Assembly (NCBI GenBank): GCA_041447245.1
Contig: JBGMEA010000001.1
Location: forward strand, 1-52,974
DNA from: JBGMEA01 sp041447245
Lineage (GTDB): Bacteria; Bacillota; Clostridia; Eubacteriales; Anaerofustaceae
Length of the DNA stretch: 52,974 nt
Direction: 5' to 3'
Positions 23,584-33,326 of the stretch are shown in pieces; positions within the stretch are counted from its first letter, which is position 1; the number at the start of each line of letters is the position of its first letter. The position numbers and the translations under genes were made by a program. The notes beneath the pieces are model-generated. The model ran no database searches, had not been told where the DNA came from, and saw nothing but the letters and a program-made list of their open reading frames with translations.

Positions 23584-24335
23584 TACATTTTGTGGGAGCA
23601 GGAAGCGGAGCGGTCGATCTGATCACAGTAAGAGGTCAGAAATATTTAAACGAAGCGGATGTAATCATCTATGCGGGTTCTCTCGTGAACCCGGAGCTTT
23701 TGAATTATGCAAAAGCGGACTGCAAGATTTATGACAGTGCCTCCATGACACTGGAAGATGTCATCTCAGTAATGAAGCAGACGGAATCGGAAGGCAAAAT
23801 GACCGTCCGCCTTCATACGGGAGACCCCAGTATTTACGGAGCCATCCGTGAACAAATGGATCTGTTGGACGAAAGCGGCATTGCATATGACGTCGTTCCC
23901 GGGGTCAGCTCCTTCTGCGGAGCGGCTGCCGCGATGCATGCGGAATATACGCTGCCCGAAGTTTCTCAGACCGTTATTATTACCAGAATGGCGGGACGCA
24001 CCCCGGTGCCCGAAAAGGAAGAAATCTCACTCCTTGCTTCGCACGGAGCCAGCATGGTTATTTTCCTGAGCACTGGAATGCTTGAAGAGCTGACCGAACG
24101 CTTGATTGCGGGCGGGTACACAAAAGATACCCCCGCTGCCATTGTCTACAAAGCGTCCTGGCCGGATGAAAAGAAATTCCTCGGCACGCTCGGCACACTG
24201 CCTCAGATTGCCAGAAAAAAAAATATTACGAAAACCGCACTCATCATGGTCGGAAATTTCCTGGGAAATGAATACGAACGTTCCAAACTCTATGATCCGA
24301 CCTTCACCCACGAATTCAGAACAGCCAGCAAATAA
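23580..24335 (+). CDS. cbiF: Cobalt-precorrin-4 C11-methyltransferase CbiF
   Basis: A 251-aa member of the tetrapyrrole methyltransferase family, with MIHFVGAGSGAVDLITVRG at the start, LHTGDPSIYGAIREQ in the middle and VPGVSSFCGAAAA. These match CbiF/CobM, which methylates C11. It sits in the usual cbiL-cbiF-cbiG order, translationally coupled to cbiL by an ATGA overlap. Confidence 0.95.
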   Translation: MIHFVGAGSGAVDLITVRGQKYLNEADVIIYAGSLVNPELLNYAKADCKIYDSASMTLEDVISVMKQTESEGKMTVRLHTGDPSIYGAIREQMDLLDESGIAYDVVPGVSSFCGAAAAMHAEYTLPEVSQTVIITRMAGRTPVPEKEEISLLASHGASMVIFLSTGMLEELTERLIAGGYTKDTPAAIVYKASWPDEKKFLGTLGTLPQIARKKNITKTALIMVGNFLGNEYERSKLYDPTFTHEFRTASK

Positions 24336-24357
24336 ATAAGAATCCGGGAATAAGCAA

Positions 24358-25395
24358 ATGAACATTGCAATTGTTTCCTTTACGGCGGCAGGTGCGCAGT
24401 TATCCGTAAAAACATCCGAGATTCTGCGAAATGCCGGACACCGAACCGAACTCTATTCGACAAAGGAATTATCTGCCATTTACAACATCACTGCGTTTCA
24501 TCCCGATATCCGAACATGGACAGGGGATCATTTTTGCACGGAGGATGCCTTGCTCTTCATCGGAGCATGCGGAATTGCCGTACGGGCGATCGCGCCTTGG
24601 GTCAAAGGAAAAGACAAAGATCCCGCAGTTATCGTTCTGGATGAAGCTGCAAAATTCGTCATTCCCATCCTTTCGGGACATATCGGAGGCGCAAACGAAT
24701 TATCCAGAAAACTTGCGGTGTGGCTGTCCTCCACCGCTGTTATCACCACAGCGTCCGATGTCAATGCGAAATTCGCCGTTGACGAATGGGCAGTCAACCA
24801 CGGCATGCACATTGTGAACATAAAAGGGATTAAAGCAATCACAGCAGCACTGTTGAAAGGGACTTCGGTCGGGCTGCGCAGTGTACTTCCGATTGACGGA
24901 AATCTACCGGAAGGCATCGAATTTCTGCAGAGCGAAGAATGCGGCATCTGCATCTCCTACAACAAAGATGACAAACCGTTTCGACAAACGCTCAATCTGA
25001 TCCCGAAAAACATCGTGATCGGCGTAGGGTGCAAAAAAGGAACCTCGGGTATCGCGGTGGAAACGGCGGTGCTTGCGGAACTGGACAAAGCGGGACTGCC
25101 GATCGAATCGGCAGCCAAAGTCTGCTCCGTTGATTTAAAAAAAGAGGAAGCGGGCATCCTGGCTTTCTGCGAAAAATACGCCATTCCGTTTGAAACATAC
25201 AGTGCGGACGAATTGAACCGAACGCCGGGTGATTATCCGCCGTCGGATTTTGTGCACAGCATCACAGGCACCGACAATGTCTGTCAGCGCGCAGCCGCTG
25301 CAGGCAGCCAAAACGGAACGATTATTTCGGAAAAACAGTGTTATGACGGAGTAACGGTGGCTCTTGCAAAGGCATTTGGGAGGATCAAATTTTGA
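24358..25395 (+). CDS. cbiG: Cobalt-precorrin-5A hydrolase CbiG
   Basis: A 345-aa enzyme that opens the delta-lactone of cobalt-precorrin-5A, releasing acetaldehyde and contracting the ring. The three CbiG parts are visible: an N-terminal region with ALLFIGACGIAVRAIAPW, a central ILSGHIGGANELSRKLA segment, and a C-terminal domain starting IVIGVGCKKGTSG. Length is standard. The hemA start codon (TTG) overlaps its stop. Confidence 0.95.
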   Translation: MNIAIVSFTAAGAQLSVKTSEILRNAGHRTELYSTKELSAIYNITAFHPDIRTWTGDHFCTEDALLFIGACGIAVRAIAPWVKGKDKDPAVIVLDEAAKFVIPILSGHIGGANELSRKLAVWLSSTAVITTASDVNAKFAVDEWAVNHGMHIVNIKGIKAITAALLKGTSVGLRSVLPIDGNLPEGIEFLQSEECGICISYNKDDKPFRQTLNLIPKNIVIGVGCKKGTSGIAVETAVLAELDKAGLPIESAAKVCSVDLKKEEAGILAFCEKYAIPFETYSADELNRTPGDYPPSDFVHSITGTDNVCQRAAAAGSQNGTIISEKQCYDGVTVALAKAFGRIKF

Positions 25396-26630
25396 ACATT
25401 AAAATGACGGGCATCGACCACAGCAATGCCTCCATCGAATATCGCGAACTCTTTGCACTGACCCGTTCCGCTCAGGTTCGCCTAATGGAACAGATGAAAG
25501 ACACCTATTCTTTAAGTGGATGCGTGATTGTCAATACCTGCAACCGCACGGAAATCTGGATCAGTTACGAGCAGGATTCCTCCGCCGATCCCTATGACAT
25601 GATGTGCAACTGCAAAGGGATCGATCCGACGGAGTATCAACCCCTGTTTGTGTGCAGATCAGGCGCGGAAGCCGTGCGGCATTTGTTCGAACTCGGCTGC
25701 GGGCTTAAGTCCAAAGTATTCGGGGAAGAACAGATCATCACGCAGATCAATGACTCAATCACACTGGCTCGAGAAACGGGAACAAGCGATGCCGTTCTGG
25801 AAGCATTGTTCCGCAATGCGGTAACCGCCGCAAAAAAAGTCAAAACAGACGTCCGCCTGATTGCCGTTGACCGATCCGTCGCACATACCGCTGCGCAAAT
25901 GCTGGAATCAAAATACGGTTCTCTTTCCGGCAAACGGGTGATCGTCATCGGAAACGGTGAGATGGGCAGACTGACCGCTCAGGTTCTTGCAGCATACGGA
26001 TGTGAGGTCAGCATGACCCTCAGACAATACAAAAAAGGCACCGCTGTCATCCCCTCCGGATGCAGGGTGCTGGATTATGACGCGAGGATCGATCATTTCA
26101 ACGGAGCGGAAATCATCATAAGCGCCACGACCAGTCCTCACTATACATTGCATTACGAAGACATCAGCCGTGTTTATAACGGCAGCCCGCACATCCTTGT
26201 CGATCTGGCGGTGCCGCGCGACATCGATCCTGAGATCGCAAAGTTGGACGGCTTGGAATTATATGATATCGACACGTTGGGCGGAGCCAATATCGATGAA
26301 GGTACGAACGAAGGGATCAGACAGGCAAAAGTAATTCTGGATGAATACATTGAGGATTTCGAAACATGGTATCAGATTCGGGCAATGATTCCGAAAATTT
26401 CTCAAATCAGCGAAATTGCGGCTTACGATGTGGAAAACCGCATCAAAAAGAGCGTTCGTCAAATGCCGCTCAAACCCGACGAACAGACAAGACTCTGCGA
26501 AACAGTCAACAAAGCAGCCTACAAAGCAGTGGAAAAACTGATGCTGGGATTGAGAAAAACAATCGATGCCGGCACTTTGGATGAATACATCAGCAGCATG
26601 GAGCATTCCGCTGCGACAGAAGGAAGATAA
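25392..26630 (+). CDS. hemA: Glutamyl-tRNA reductase HemA
   Basis: A 412-aa NADPH-dependent enzyme that reduces glutamyl-tRNA to glutamate-1-semialdehyde, the first tetrapyrrole step. The catalytic Cys50 lies in VIVNTCNRTEIW; the NADP domain starts near KRVIVIGNGEMGR, and a C-terminal dimerisation helix follows. I chose a TTG start at 25392: GGGAGG lies 8 bases upstream and the resulting N-terminus MNIKMTGIDHSNASIEYREL fits the family, while the internal ATG would cut it. It is co-expressed with cobalamin genes, so tetrapyrrole supply follows B12 status. Confidence 0.96.
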   Translation: MNIKMTGIDHSNASIEYRELFALTRSAQVRLMEQMKDTYSLSGCVIVNTCNRTEIWISYEQDSSADPYDMMCNCKGIDPTEYQPLFVCRSGAEAVRHLFELGCGLKSKVFGEEQIITQINDSITLARETGTSDAVLEALFRNAVTAAKKVKTDVRLIAVDRSVAHTAAQMLESKYGSLSGKRVIVIGNGEMGRLTAQVLAAYGCEVSMTLRQYKKGTAVIPSGCRVLDYDARIDHFNGAEIIISATTSPHYTLHYEDISRVYNGSPHILVDLAVPRDIDPEIAKLDGLELYDIDTLGGANIDEGTNEGIRQAKVILDEYIEDFETWYQIRAMIPKISQISEIAAYDVENRIKKSVRQMPLKPDEQTRLCETVNKAAYKAVEKLMLGLRKTIDAGTLDEYISSMEHSAATEGR

Positions 26631-27356
26631 ATGAAAATTTATGTAGTGGGCATCGGCCCGGGAAACAACAACATGATGACTCCGCAGGCAAAAGACGCCC
26701 TGTCGGATTCCGATGTGATCTGCGGATACGGCGTTTACGTCGATCTGGTGAAGGACGATTTTGCGGACAAACAATTTCTGACCACCCCGATGAAGAAAGA
26801 AGCGGATCGCTGCCGCATGGCAGTCGAGGAAGCACTCAAAGGACAAACCGTCTCCATGGTATGCAGCGGAGACCCCGGTGTTTACGGCATGGCTTCCCTG
26901 ATGTATGAAGTGGCGCAGGATTACGATCCGGTGGATATCGAAATCGTGCCCGGTATCACGGCGGCGTGCAGCGGTGCGGCAGTGCTCGGTGCTCCGCTCA
27001 TCCACGACTTCGCGGTGATCAGCTTAAGCGATCTGCTCACCCCGTGGGAAACGATCGAGAAACGCCTTGCCTGCGCGGCAGACGGAGATTTCAGCATTTG
27101 TCTGTATAATCCGTCCAGCATCAAACGTCACGACTATCTGAGGCGTGCCTGTGAGATTCTTCTCAAATACCGCAGCGAAACCAATGCCGCAGGCATTGTG
27201 CAGAATATCGGCAGAGATGGGGAATCCTCAAAAGTGATGACGTTATCGGAGCTGAAAGAGGAGCAGGTCGATATGTTTACGACCGTATTCATCGGCAACT
27301 CCAAAACCAAACTCATGAACGGGAAAATGATCACCCCGCGCGGATATAAACTTTAG
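26631..27356 (+). CDS. cbiH: Cobalt-precorrin-3B C17-methyltransferase CbiH
   Basis: A 241-aa tetrapyrrole methyltransferase that methylates C17 and helps ring contraction. The start MKIYVVGIGPGNNNMMTPQA, the YGVYVDLV loop, the CSGDPGVYGMASLMYE loop and the ISLSDLLTPW segment are typical of CbiH/CobJ. The ATG directly follows the hemA stop. No extra C-terminal Fe-S domain of CobJ/CbiH60 type is seen. Confidence 0.95.
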   Translation: MKIYVVGIGPGNNNMMTPQAKDALSDSDVICGYGVYVDLVKDDFADKQFLTTPMKKEADRCRMAVEEALKGQTVSMVCSGDPGVYGMASLMYEVAQDYDPVDIEIVPGITAACSGAAVLGAPLIHDFAVISLSDLLTPWETIEKRLACAADGDFSICLYNPSSIKRHDYLRRACEILLKYRSETNAAGIVQNIGRDGESSKVMTLSELKEEQVDMFTTVFIGNSKTKLMNGKMITPRGYKL

Positions 27357-27381
27357 TGATTGAATCAGAAAGAACAACAAT

Positions 27382-28632
27382 ATGAAACAGGTATTGGTCT
27401 TTGCCGGCACATCCGAAGGCAGACGGCTCACATCATTTCTTTCCGAAAACGGGATCAGCATGCATGTCTGCGTCGCGACGGATTACGGGGACGAAATGAT
27501 CGAAAAAAATCAGAATACAATCCTGCATACCGGACGAATGAACGCAGAGGAAATGATCGCGCTGATCTCATCGAACTCCTTTGATTTGGTCATCGATGCA
27601 ACACATCCTTATGCGGCCGAGGTCAGCAGAAATATTTCGGAAGCCTGCAATGAATGTAACGTGGAGTCTCTAAGGATACGCAGAGACACATCGAATGCAG
27701 AGGACTTCGTGAGTGTGGCTGGTGTCGATGAAGCTGTCCGCTATCTGAACGCCACGCAGGGCAACATCCTGCTCACCACAGGCAGCAAGGATCTGGATGC
27801 ATATACAAAAGTAACCGATTATCAGAAACGGATTTTTCCCCGCATCCTTCCGATGCAGGACGGACTGACCCGTTGCATCGAACTCGGTTTTTCATCAAAA
27901 AATATCATCTGTATGCAGGGTCCTTTTACCGAAGAGATGAACACAGCCACGCTCAACCAGATCGGCGCGGACTATCTCGTCACAAAAGAATCGGGTGCTT
28001 CCGGCGGATTCGAAGAGAAACTCCGAGGCGCAAACGCTGCGGGAGCAACCGTAATCGTCATCGGCCGTCCGAACAAGGAACACGGAATGACCGAAGCGCA
28101 GGCATATCATTACCTGAATGATCGATATGGGATAAAGGAAAGTCAAAAGCAGGAACGTATTGCGGATTTAAGATTTCCGATGTTCTTCGATCTGAGCAAC
28201 CGATCCATCCTGATTGTCGGCGGAGGCAACATCGCCACGCGACGAGCAGAAGTGCTGACCCAATTCGGATGCCGCATCGAGGTTGTGGCAAAACAATGCT
28301 CTCCCGGAATAAAAGAGATGGCAGAGCACTCCGACATGATTCTCTCCGAACGGGATTTTGATCCGAAGGACATCGCGGAGCAATTCTTCGTTCTTGCCGC
28401 AACAGATGACAGCGATCTCAACCGGAAAATTCATCAACTCTGTGAACATAAGCATATATTCTGCAATACCGCCGACAACAAGACGACCTGTGATTTTTAC
28501 TTCCCGTCCGTAATCTCGAAAAATGAGATCGTTATCGGACTGGCGGGAAACGGAGCGGATCATGCCGCGACAAAAAAAATGGCAGACAAACTCAGACATT
28601 GCCTGAAAAACGAAACCGAGGAAAATGCATGA
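27382..28632 (+). CDS. cbiJ: Fusion: precorrin-6A reductase CbiJ + precorrin-2 dehydrogenase
   Basis: A 416-aa two-domain protein. Residues 1-250 are CbiJ/CobK, shown by VLVFAGTSEGRRLTSFL, DATHPYAAEVSRNI and CMQGPFTEEMN; this part reduces cobalt-precorrin-6A. Residues 258-416 are a Met8/CysG N-terminal-type NAD-binding domain, shown by ILIVGGGNIATRRAEVLTQF and the NTADNKTTCDFYFPS segment; this part oxidises precorrin-2 to sirohydrochlorin. The two steps are far apart in the pathway, so the fusion is not simple channelling. It may balance the enzymes or share NAD(P). The ORF is continuous, and hemC overlaps its stop. Confidence 0.92.
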   Translation: MKQVLVFAGTSEGRRLTSFLSENGISMHVCVATDYGDEMIEKNQNTILHTGRMNAEEMIALISSNSFDLVIDATHPYAAEVSRNISEACNECNVESLRIRRDTSNAEDFVSVAGVDEAVRYLNATQGNILLTTGSKDLDAYTKVTDYQKRIFPRILPMQDGLTRCIELGFSSKNIICMQGPFTEEMNTATLNQIGADYLVTKESGASGGFEEKLRGANAAGATVIVIGRPNKEHGMTEAQAYHYLNDRYGIKESQKQERIADLRFPMFFDLSNRSILIVGGGNIATRRAEVLTQFGCRIEVVAKQCSPGIKEMAEHSDMILSERDFDPKDIAEQFFVLAATDDSDLNRKIHQLCEHKHIFCNTADNKTTCDFYFPSVISKNEIVIGLAGNGADHAATKKMADKLRHCLKNETEENA

Positions 28633-29519
28633 AACGAACGATACGCATCGGCAGCCGTGACAGCAAACTGGCTGTGGCGCAAACCGAACTGCTGATGAAA
28701 CAAATACAGACCCATCATCCGGAACTGAATCTCGAACTCATCACCATGAAAACAACGGGTGATCTGATTTTGGATCGCAATCTCGATCAGATCGGCGGAA
28801 AAGGGCTGTTTGTCAAGGAACTAGACAAAGGGCTCCGGGACGGAACCATCGACATTTCCGTTCACAGCCTGAAAGATATGACAATGGACATTCCGGAAGA
28901 TATTCCGCTGCTGGCATTCTCGGAAAGAGAAGACCCGAGAGATGCGCTCATTCTCCCGCTAGGAAAATCGGAAATTGATTTAGATAAACCGTTTGGTTGC
29001 TCCAGTGCCCGCAGACGACTGCAGCTGGAAAAACTTTATGGCGGCGTTACGATCAAAGGCATCCGAGGCAATGTGCTGCTGCGACTTGACAAAGTGGACA
29101 GCGGCGATTATGCCGCCACCGTGCTTGCCTGCGCGGGGCTCAACCGCATCGGACTGCAAAACCGAATCAGCAAAATTTTCACCGCCGAAGAAATGATTCC
29201 GGCGGCCGGGCAGGGAATACTGGCGGTGCAGGGCAGAGCGGGCGAAGATCACGGATACCTTACCTGCATCGCAAGCGAAGATTCGGCGCTTTGCGCACAG
29301 GCGGAACGTGCCTTTGTCCGTGCAATGAACGGGGACTGTTCTTCTCCGATTGCGGCATATGCAACAATCGAGCAACAAACGATGACTCTTTACGGCTATT
29401 TCTGCAATGAAGAACTCGGGCGCGAAGGCAAAGCACGCGTTACGGGCAGTCTGAGCGAGGCAAACGATCTCGGAAAGAAATTGGCCGAAATCATATCTGA
29501 CAAAATCGCGAAAGGATGA
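28629..29519 (+). CDS. hemC: Hydroxymethylbilane synthase HemC
   Basis: A 296-aa enzyme that joins four porphobilinogens into hydroxymethylbilane. The start RIGSRDSKLAVAQTELL, the GGKGLFVKELDKGL loop, the SVHSLKDM motif and Cys237 in NGDCSSPIAAYA, which carries the dipyrromethane cofactor, are all present. The ATG at 28629 overlaps the preceding stop and follows GAGGAAAA; an upstream in-frame start at 28599 is less likely. Confidence 0.96.
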   Translation: MKRTIRIGSRDSKLAVAQTELLMKQIQTHHPELNLELITMKTTGDLILDRNLDQIGGKGLFVKELDKGLRDGTIDISVHSLKDMTMDIPEDIPLLAFSEREDPRDALILPLGKSEIDLDKPFGCSSARRRLQLEKLYGGVTIKGIRGNVLLRLDKVDSGDYAATVLACAGLNRIGLQNRISKIFTAEEMIPAAGQGILAVQGRAGEDHGYLTCIASEDSALCAQAERAFVRAMNGDCSSPIAAYATIEQQTMTLYGYFCNEELGREGKARVTGSLSEANDLGKKLAEIISDKIAKG

Positions 29520-29524
29520 TCATT

Positions 29525-31048
29525 ATGAAAAAGGGAAAAGTCTGGTTGGTGGGAGCGGGGCCTTCGGATGTCGGCTTGCTGACAATCAAGGCAAAAGAAA
29601 CCATCGAGCAAGCAGATGTCGTTGTGTACGACAGTTTGGTCGGAGACGCGATTTTGGGTTTGATCCCGCGCTCGGCAAAACTGATCTATGTCGGCAAGCG
29701 TGCGGGAAACGCCGCAATGTCGCAGGAAAATATCAACAAAGTGTTGCTTGCCGAAGCGTTGAACGGCAACAAAGTGGTTCGCCTCAAAGGAGGAGATCCG
29801 TTTCTGTTCGGACGCGGAGGAGAGGAACTGGAACTGTTGACGGATAACGAAGTCCCGTTTGAAATCATCCCCGGTGTCACTTCCGCGGTTTCTGTTCCGG
29901 CTTATGCGGGAATCCCCGTTACACACCGTGATTACTGTTCTTCTGTGCATATCATTACCGGGCACAGAAAACATGTCGACAAGCCAGAGATTGATTTTCC
30001 GTCTCTTGTCAAACTCGACGGCACGCTCGTCTTTCTCATGGGTGTCGGATCGCTTTCCTACATCTGCGACAGCCTCATCAAAGCAGGAATGAGTGAGGAT
30101 ATGCCCGCCGCGATATTGGAGCAGGGTACCACAGCAGCACAAAGACGCGTCGTCTCGACGGTTATCAGGCTGCCCCAGGATGCGGAAGCAGCCGACATTA
30201 AGACCCCCGCCATCATTGTTGTCGGCAATGTCTGTTCTTTGGCTGATCATTTCCACTGGGCGGAAGACCGACCGCTCGGCGGAGTTCGCATCATCGTAAC
30301 CCGTCCGCAGGAACTCGCTTCCACGCTCTCGAAGCGTTTGAGAGAAAACGGCGCGGAAGTCATCGAGCTGCCTTCGATCGAAACCATTGAAATCGAGGAT
30401 AACGCGGAAATCATATCCATGATCAATAACCTGAATCAATATCATTGGATCGTTTTCACAAGTCCGACGGGAGTGAATATTTTCTTCCGTAAACTTGTTT
30501 ATCACAAAATCGACCTTCGTACTTTGGCGGGCATCAAATTTGCAGCCATCGGTTCCGCCACCGCGAAAGCCATCAATGACAAAGGACTGACGGTGGATTG
30601 CATTCCGAAACAATATCACTCAACTTCACTCGGGCAGGCCCTTGCGGATACCGTCAAAGACAGAGAAAAAGTGCTCATCCCCCGCGCCCGCATCGGATCG
30701 AAAGAGCTGACGGACGCACTTGATGACAACGATATCGAATATGATGATGTTCCGATCTATGACACGGTTTACGTCAGACACCCCGTACTGGAAGCCAGAG
30801 AACTCATCGACGGTAATAAAACGGATTACGTGGCATTCACGAGTGCCTCTTCCGTCAAAGGATTTGTCAATGCCGTGGGAGCAGAGGACTTATCTCATCT
30901 GCATGCCGTCTGCATCGGGGAACATACGGCGGTAGAAGCCAGAAAATACGGCATGAAAATCGATCTGTCCGATACGATTACCATCAACGGCATCATCGAT
31001 AAAATCACGCAGCTGCAAAAAGAAAAGACAGCAGGAAAGAAGGAATAA
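29525..31048 (+). CDS. cobA/hemD: Fusion: uroporphyrinogen-III C-methyltransferase CobA + uroporphyrinogen-III synthase HemD
   Basis: A 507-aa bifunctional enzyme. Residues 1-245 are SUMT (CobA): VWLVGAGPSDVGLLTIKA, VVYDSLV, VRLKGGDPFLFGRGGEE and PGVTSAVSVPAYAGIPVTHR. Residues 255-507 are HemD: RIIVTRPQE, IVFTSPTGVNIFF and VAFTSASSVKGFV. It cyclises hydroxymethylbilane and methylates the product to precorrin-2. CobA-HemD fusions are known in clostridia. AAAGG lies 9 bases before the ATG at 29525; the ATG at 29516 is too close to that site. Confidence 0.95.
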   Translation: MKKGKVWLVGAGPSDVGLLTIKAKETIEQADVVVYDSLVGDAILGLIPRSAKLIYVGKRAGNAAMSQENINKVLLAEALNGNKVVRLKGGDPFLFGRGGEELELLTDNEVPFEIIPGVTSAVSVPAYAGIPVTHRDYCSSVHIITGHRKHVDKPEIDFPSLVKLDGTLVFLMGVGSLSYICDSLIKAGMSEDMPAAILEQGTTAAQRRVVSTVIRLPQDAEAADIKTPAIIVVGNVCSLADHFHWAEDRPLGGVRIIVTRPQELASTLSKRLRENGAEVIELPSIETIEIEDNAEIISMINNLNQYHWIVFTSPTGVNIFFRKLVYHKIDLRTLAGIKFAAIGSATAKAINDKGLTVDCIPKQYHSTSLGQALADTVKDREKVLIPRARIGSKELTDALDDNDIEYDDVPIYDTVYVRHPVLEARELIDGNKTDYVAFTSASSVKGFVNAVGAEDLSHLHAVCIGEHTAVEARKYGMKIDLSDTITINGIIDKITQLQKEKTAGKKE

Positions 31049-31051
31049 CCG

Positions 31052-32035
31052 ATGGAACTCATTCAAAGACCCCGACGCCTTCGCGCCTCGCAATTGCTCA
31101 GAGAGACGGTTCGCGAAACGCGTATCTCCAAATCTTCCCTGATCTACCCGATCTTCATTAAAGAAGGAACGAATATCAAAGAGGAAATCTCTTCCATGGA
31201 GGGGCAGTACCGATGGAGCATCGACCGTCTGCCGGAGCTGCTCGAAACATTGCAGCGGGACGGCATTATGCGCGTGCTGTTGTTCGGCATTCCGAATGAG
31301 AAAGATGAAGTCGGCAGCGGCGCCTATGCGCAGGACGGGATCGTCCAGCAGGGACTGCTTGCCATTAAAAAAGAAAACCCGGATTTTTATTGCATCACGG
31401 ATGTCTGCCTCTGCGAATATACTTCCCACGGTCACTGCGGTATGCTCAACGGAAACATGGTCGATAACGATGCGACGCTTCCGCTTCTGGCACAAACCGC
31501 GTATTCCCATGTGCTTGCAGGCGCCGACATGGTTGCGCCGTCCGACATGATGGACGGCAGAGTCGCCGCAATCCGAGGCAAACTCGATGAAAACGGGAAA
31601 ACGCATATCCCGATTATGTCCTATGCCGTCAAATACTCCTCTTCTTTTTACGGTCCGTTCCGCGAAGCAGCCGGCTCCGCGCCGTCGTTCGGAGACCGCA
31701 AAAGCTATCAGATGGATTACCACAATAAAAAAGAAGCCCTCAAGGAATCCCGCATCGACACACAGGAAGGTGCGGACATTCTCATGGTCAAACCGGCTCT
31801 TTCCTATTTGGATGTCATTCAAACCGTCGCGCAGGATACAACCCTTCCGCTTGCGGCATACAGCGTCAGCGGAGAATATTCCATGATCAAAGCCGCAGCC
31901 AAACTCGGTTACCTCGACGAAGCGGGTGCCATTTGCGAAAGTGCCGTCAGCATTTACCGCGCGGGAGCCGATATCCTCATCACCTATTTTGCGCCGGAAC
32001 TCGCGAAATTTATCGATGAAGGAAGGATCGGCTGA
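31052..32035 (+). CDS. hemB: Porphobilinogen synthase HemB (zinc type)
   Basis: A 327-aa enzyme that condenses two 5-aminolevulinates to porphobilinogen. Cys119, Cys121 and Cys129 in DVCLCEYTSHGHC form the zinc site, so it is of the Zn-dependent class. Lys194 (YAVKYSS) and Lys247 (MVKPALSY) are the Schiff-base lysines. Length is standard. Its stop overlaps the hemL start by one base (TGATG). Confidence 0.96.
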   Translation: MELIQRPRRLRASQLLRETVRETRISKSSLIYPIFIKEGTNIKEEISSMEGQYRWSIDRLPELLETLQRDGIMRVLLFGIPNEKDEVGSGAYAQDGIVQQGLLAIKKENPDFYCITDVCLCEYTSHGHCGMLNGNMVDNDATLPLLAQTAYSHVLAGADMVAPSDMMDGRVAAIRGKLDENGKTHIPIMSYAVKYSSSFYGPFREAAGSAPSFGDRKSYQMDYHNKKEALKESRIDTQEGADILMVKPALSYLDVIQTVAQDTTLPLAAYSVSGEYSMIKAAAKLGYLDEAGAICESAVSIYRAGADILITYFAPELAKFIDEGRIG

Positions 32036-33315
32036 TGAGCTATTCCCAGGAATTATTCGAAACCGCAAAACAACTGATCCCGGGCGGGGTCAACAGCCCC
32101 GTGCGCGCATTCCGTTCCGTCGGACAGACCCCTCGGTTCATCAAAAGCGCGAACGGTGCTTACCTGACCGATGAAGACAGCATCCGTTATCTCGATTATG
32201 TCGGATCATGGGGGCCGATGATTCTGGGGCATAACCACCCTGCTGTCAAAGCCGCTGTAATTAAAGCGGTCGAAGATGGGCTCAGTTTCGGAGCCGCGAC
32301 GAAATCGGAAGTTGAAATGGCACAGCTGATCTGCGATCTGATTCCTTCCGTGGACATGGTGCGTATGGTCAATTCCGGCACCGAAGCCGTTATGAGCGCG
32401 ATCCGCCTTGCCAGAGGATATACAGGAAAAAATAAAATCATCAAATTCGAAGGCTGCTACCACGGACACAGCGATGCGATGCTCGTCAAAGCAGGCTCCG
32501 GCGTTATGACGCAAGGCGTCTCCGACAGTGCAGGCGTCACGGAAGGCTGCGCGGTCGATACGCTGACTGTGCCGTACAATGATGAGGATACCTTATCCCA
32601 AGCTTTCGAAGCAAACAAAGGAAACATCGCCGCCGTGATCATCGAACCGGTGGCTGCCAATATGGGCGTTGTTCTTCCGAAAGATGGCTATCTGCAAACT
32701 GTCCGCGAACTGTGCGACTGCTACCAAGCCATCCTCATCTTTGATGAGGTTATCACAGGATTTCGCCTCGGCATCTCGGGAGCGCAGGGATATTTCGGCA
32801 TCACGCCGGATCTGAGTGTCTTCGGAAAAATCATCGGCGGAGGCATGCCGGTCGGGGCTTACGGCGGAAAAAAGGAAATCATGCAGATGATAGCGCCGCT
32901 CGGCACAGTCTATCAGGCGGGAACGCTAAGCGGAAACCCGATTGCGATGGCCGCCGGACTTGCCCAGCTGAAAGAACTGAGAGATCATCCCGCGTATTAC
33001 ACAGCACTGGAAACGACAGGGAAAACCCTCTTTTCGGGAATAGCCAGTCTTGCCGAACAATACGGATGCGCGCTCACCGTCAATTCCATCGGCTCGCTCG
33101 GATGTGCCTTTTTCACAGATCAACCTGTTAGGAACTATACGGATGCGAAACAATCGGACACGGCCAAATTCGCCGACTATTTCCGCTTCATGCTCGATCG
33201 GGACATTTACCTTGCGCCCTCTCAATTCGAAGCCATGTTCGTTTCCGCCGCGCATACGAAAGAAGAAATCAACCGCACCTTGGAAGCCGTCGAATCGTAT
33301 CTAAAACAGAAATAA
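32035..33315 (+). CDS. hemL: Glutamate-1-semialdehyde 2,1-aminomutase HemL
   Basis: A 426-aa PLP enzyme that converts glutamate-1-semialdehyde to 5-aminolevulinate. IPGGVNSPVRAF at the N-terminus, the MVNSGTEAVMSAIRLAR segment, DEVITGFR (237-244) and the PLP lysine Lys265 in GKIIGGGMPVGAYGG are diagnostic. With HemA it forms the C5 route. It is placed in the cobalamin operon and coupled to hemB. Confidence 0.96.
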   Translation: MSYSQELFETAKQLIPGGVNSPVRAFRSVGQTPRFIKSANGAYLTDEDSIRYLDYVGSWGPMILGHNHPAVKAAVIKAVEDGLSFGAATKSEVEMAQLICDLIPSVDMVRMVNSGTEAVMSAIRLARGYTGKNKIIKFEGCYHGHSDAMLVKAGSGVMTQGVSDSAGVTEGCAVDTLTVPYNDEDTLSQAFEANKGNIAAVIIEPVAANMGVVLPKDGYLQTVRELCDCYQAILIFDEVITGFRLGISGAQGYFGITPDLSVFGKIIGGGMPVGAYGGKKEIMQMIAPLGTVYQAGTLSGNPIAMAAGLAQLKELRDHPAYYTALETTGKTLFSGIASLAEQYGCALTVNSIGSLGCAFFTDQPVRNYTDAKQSDTAKFADYFRFMLDRDIYLAPSQFEAMFVSAAHTKEEINRTLEAVESYLKQK

Positions 33316-33326
33316 GGAGAACCGCT

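Noticed and set aside
29396..30619. 407-codon minus-strand ORF opposite cobA/hemD
   Set aside because: Its length comes from the codon bias of the plus-strand gene; no family pattern, no ribosome-binding site, and the plus-strand product is certain.
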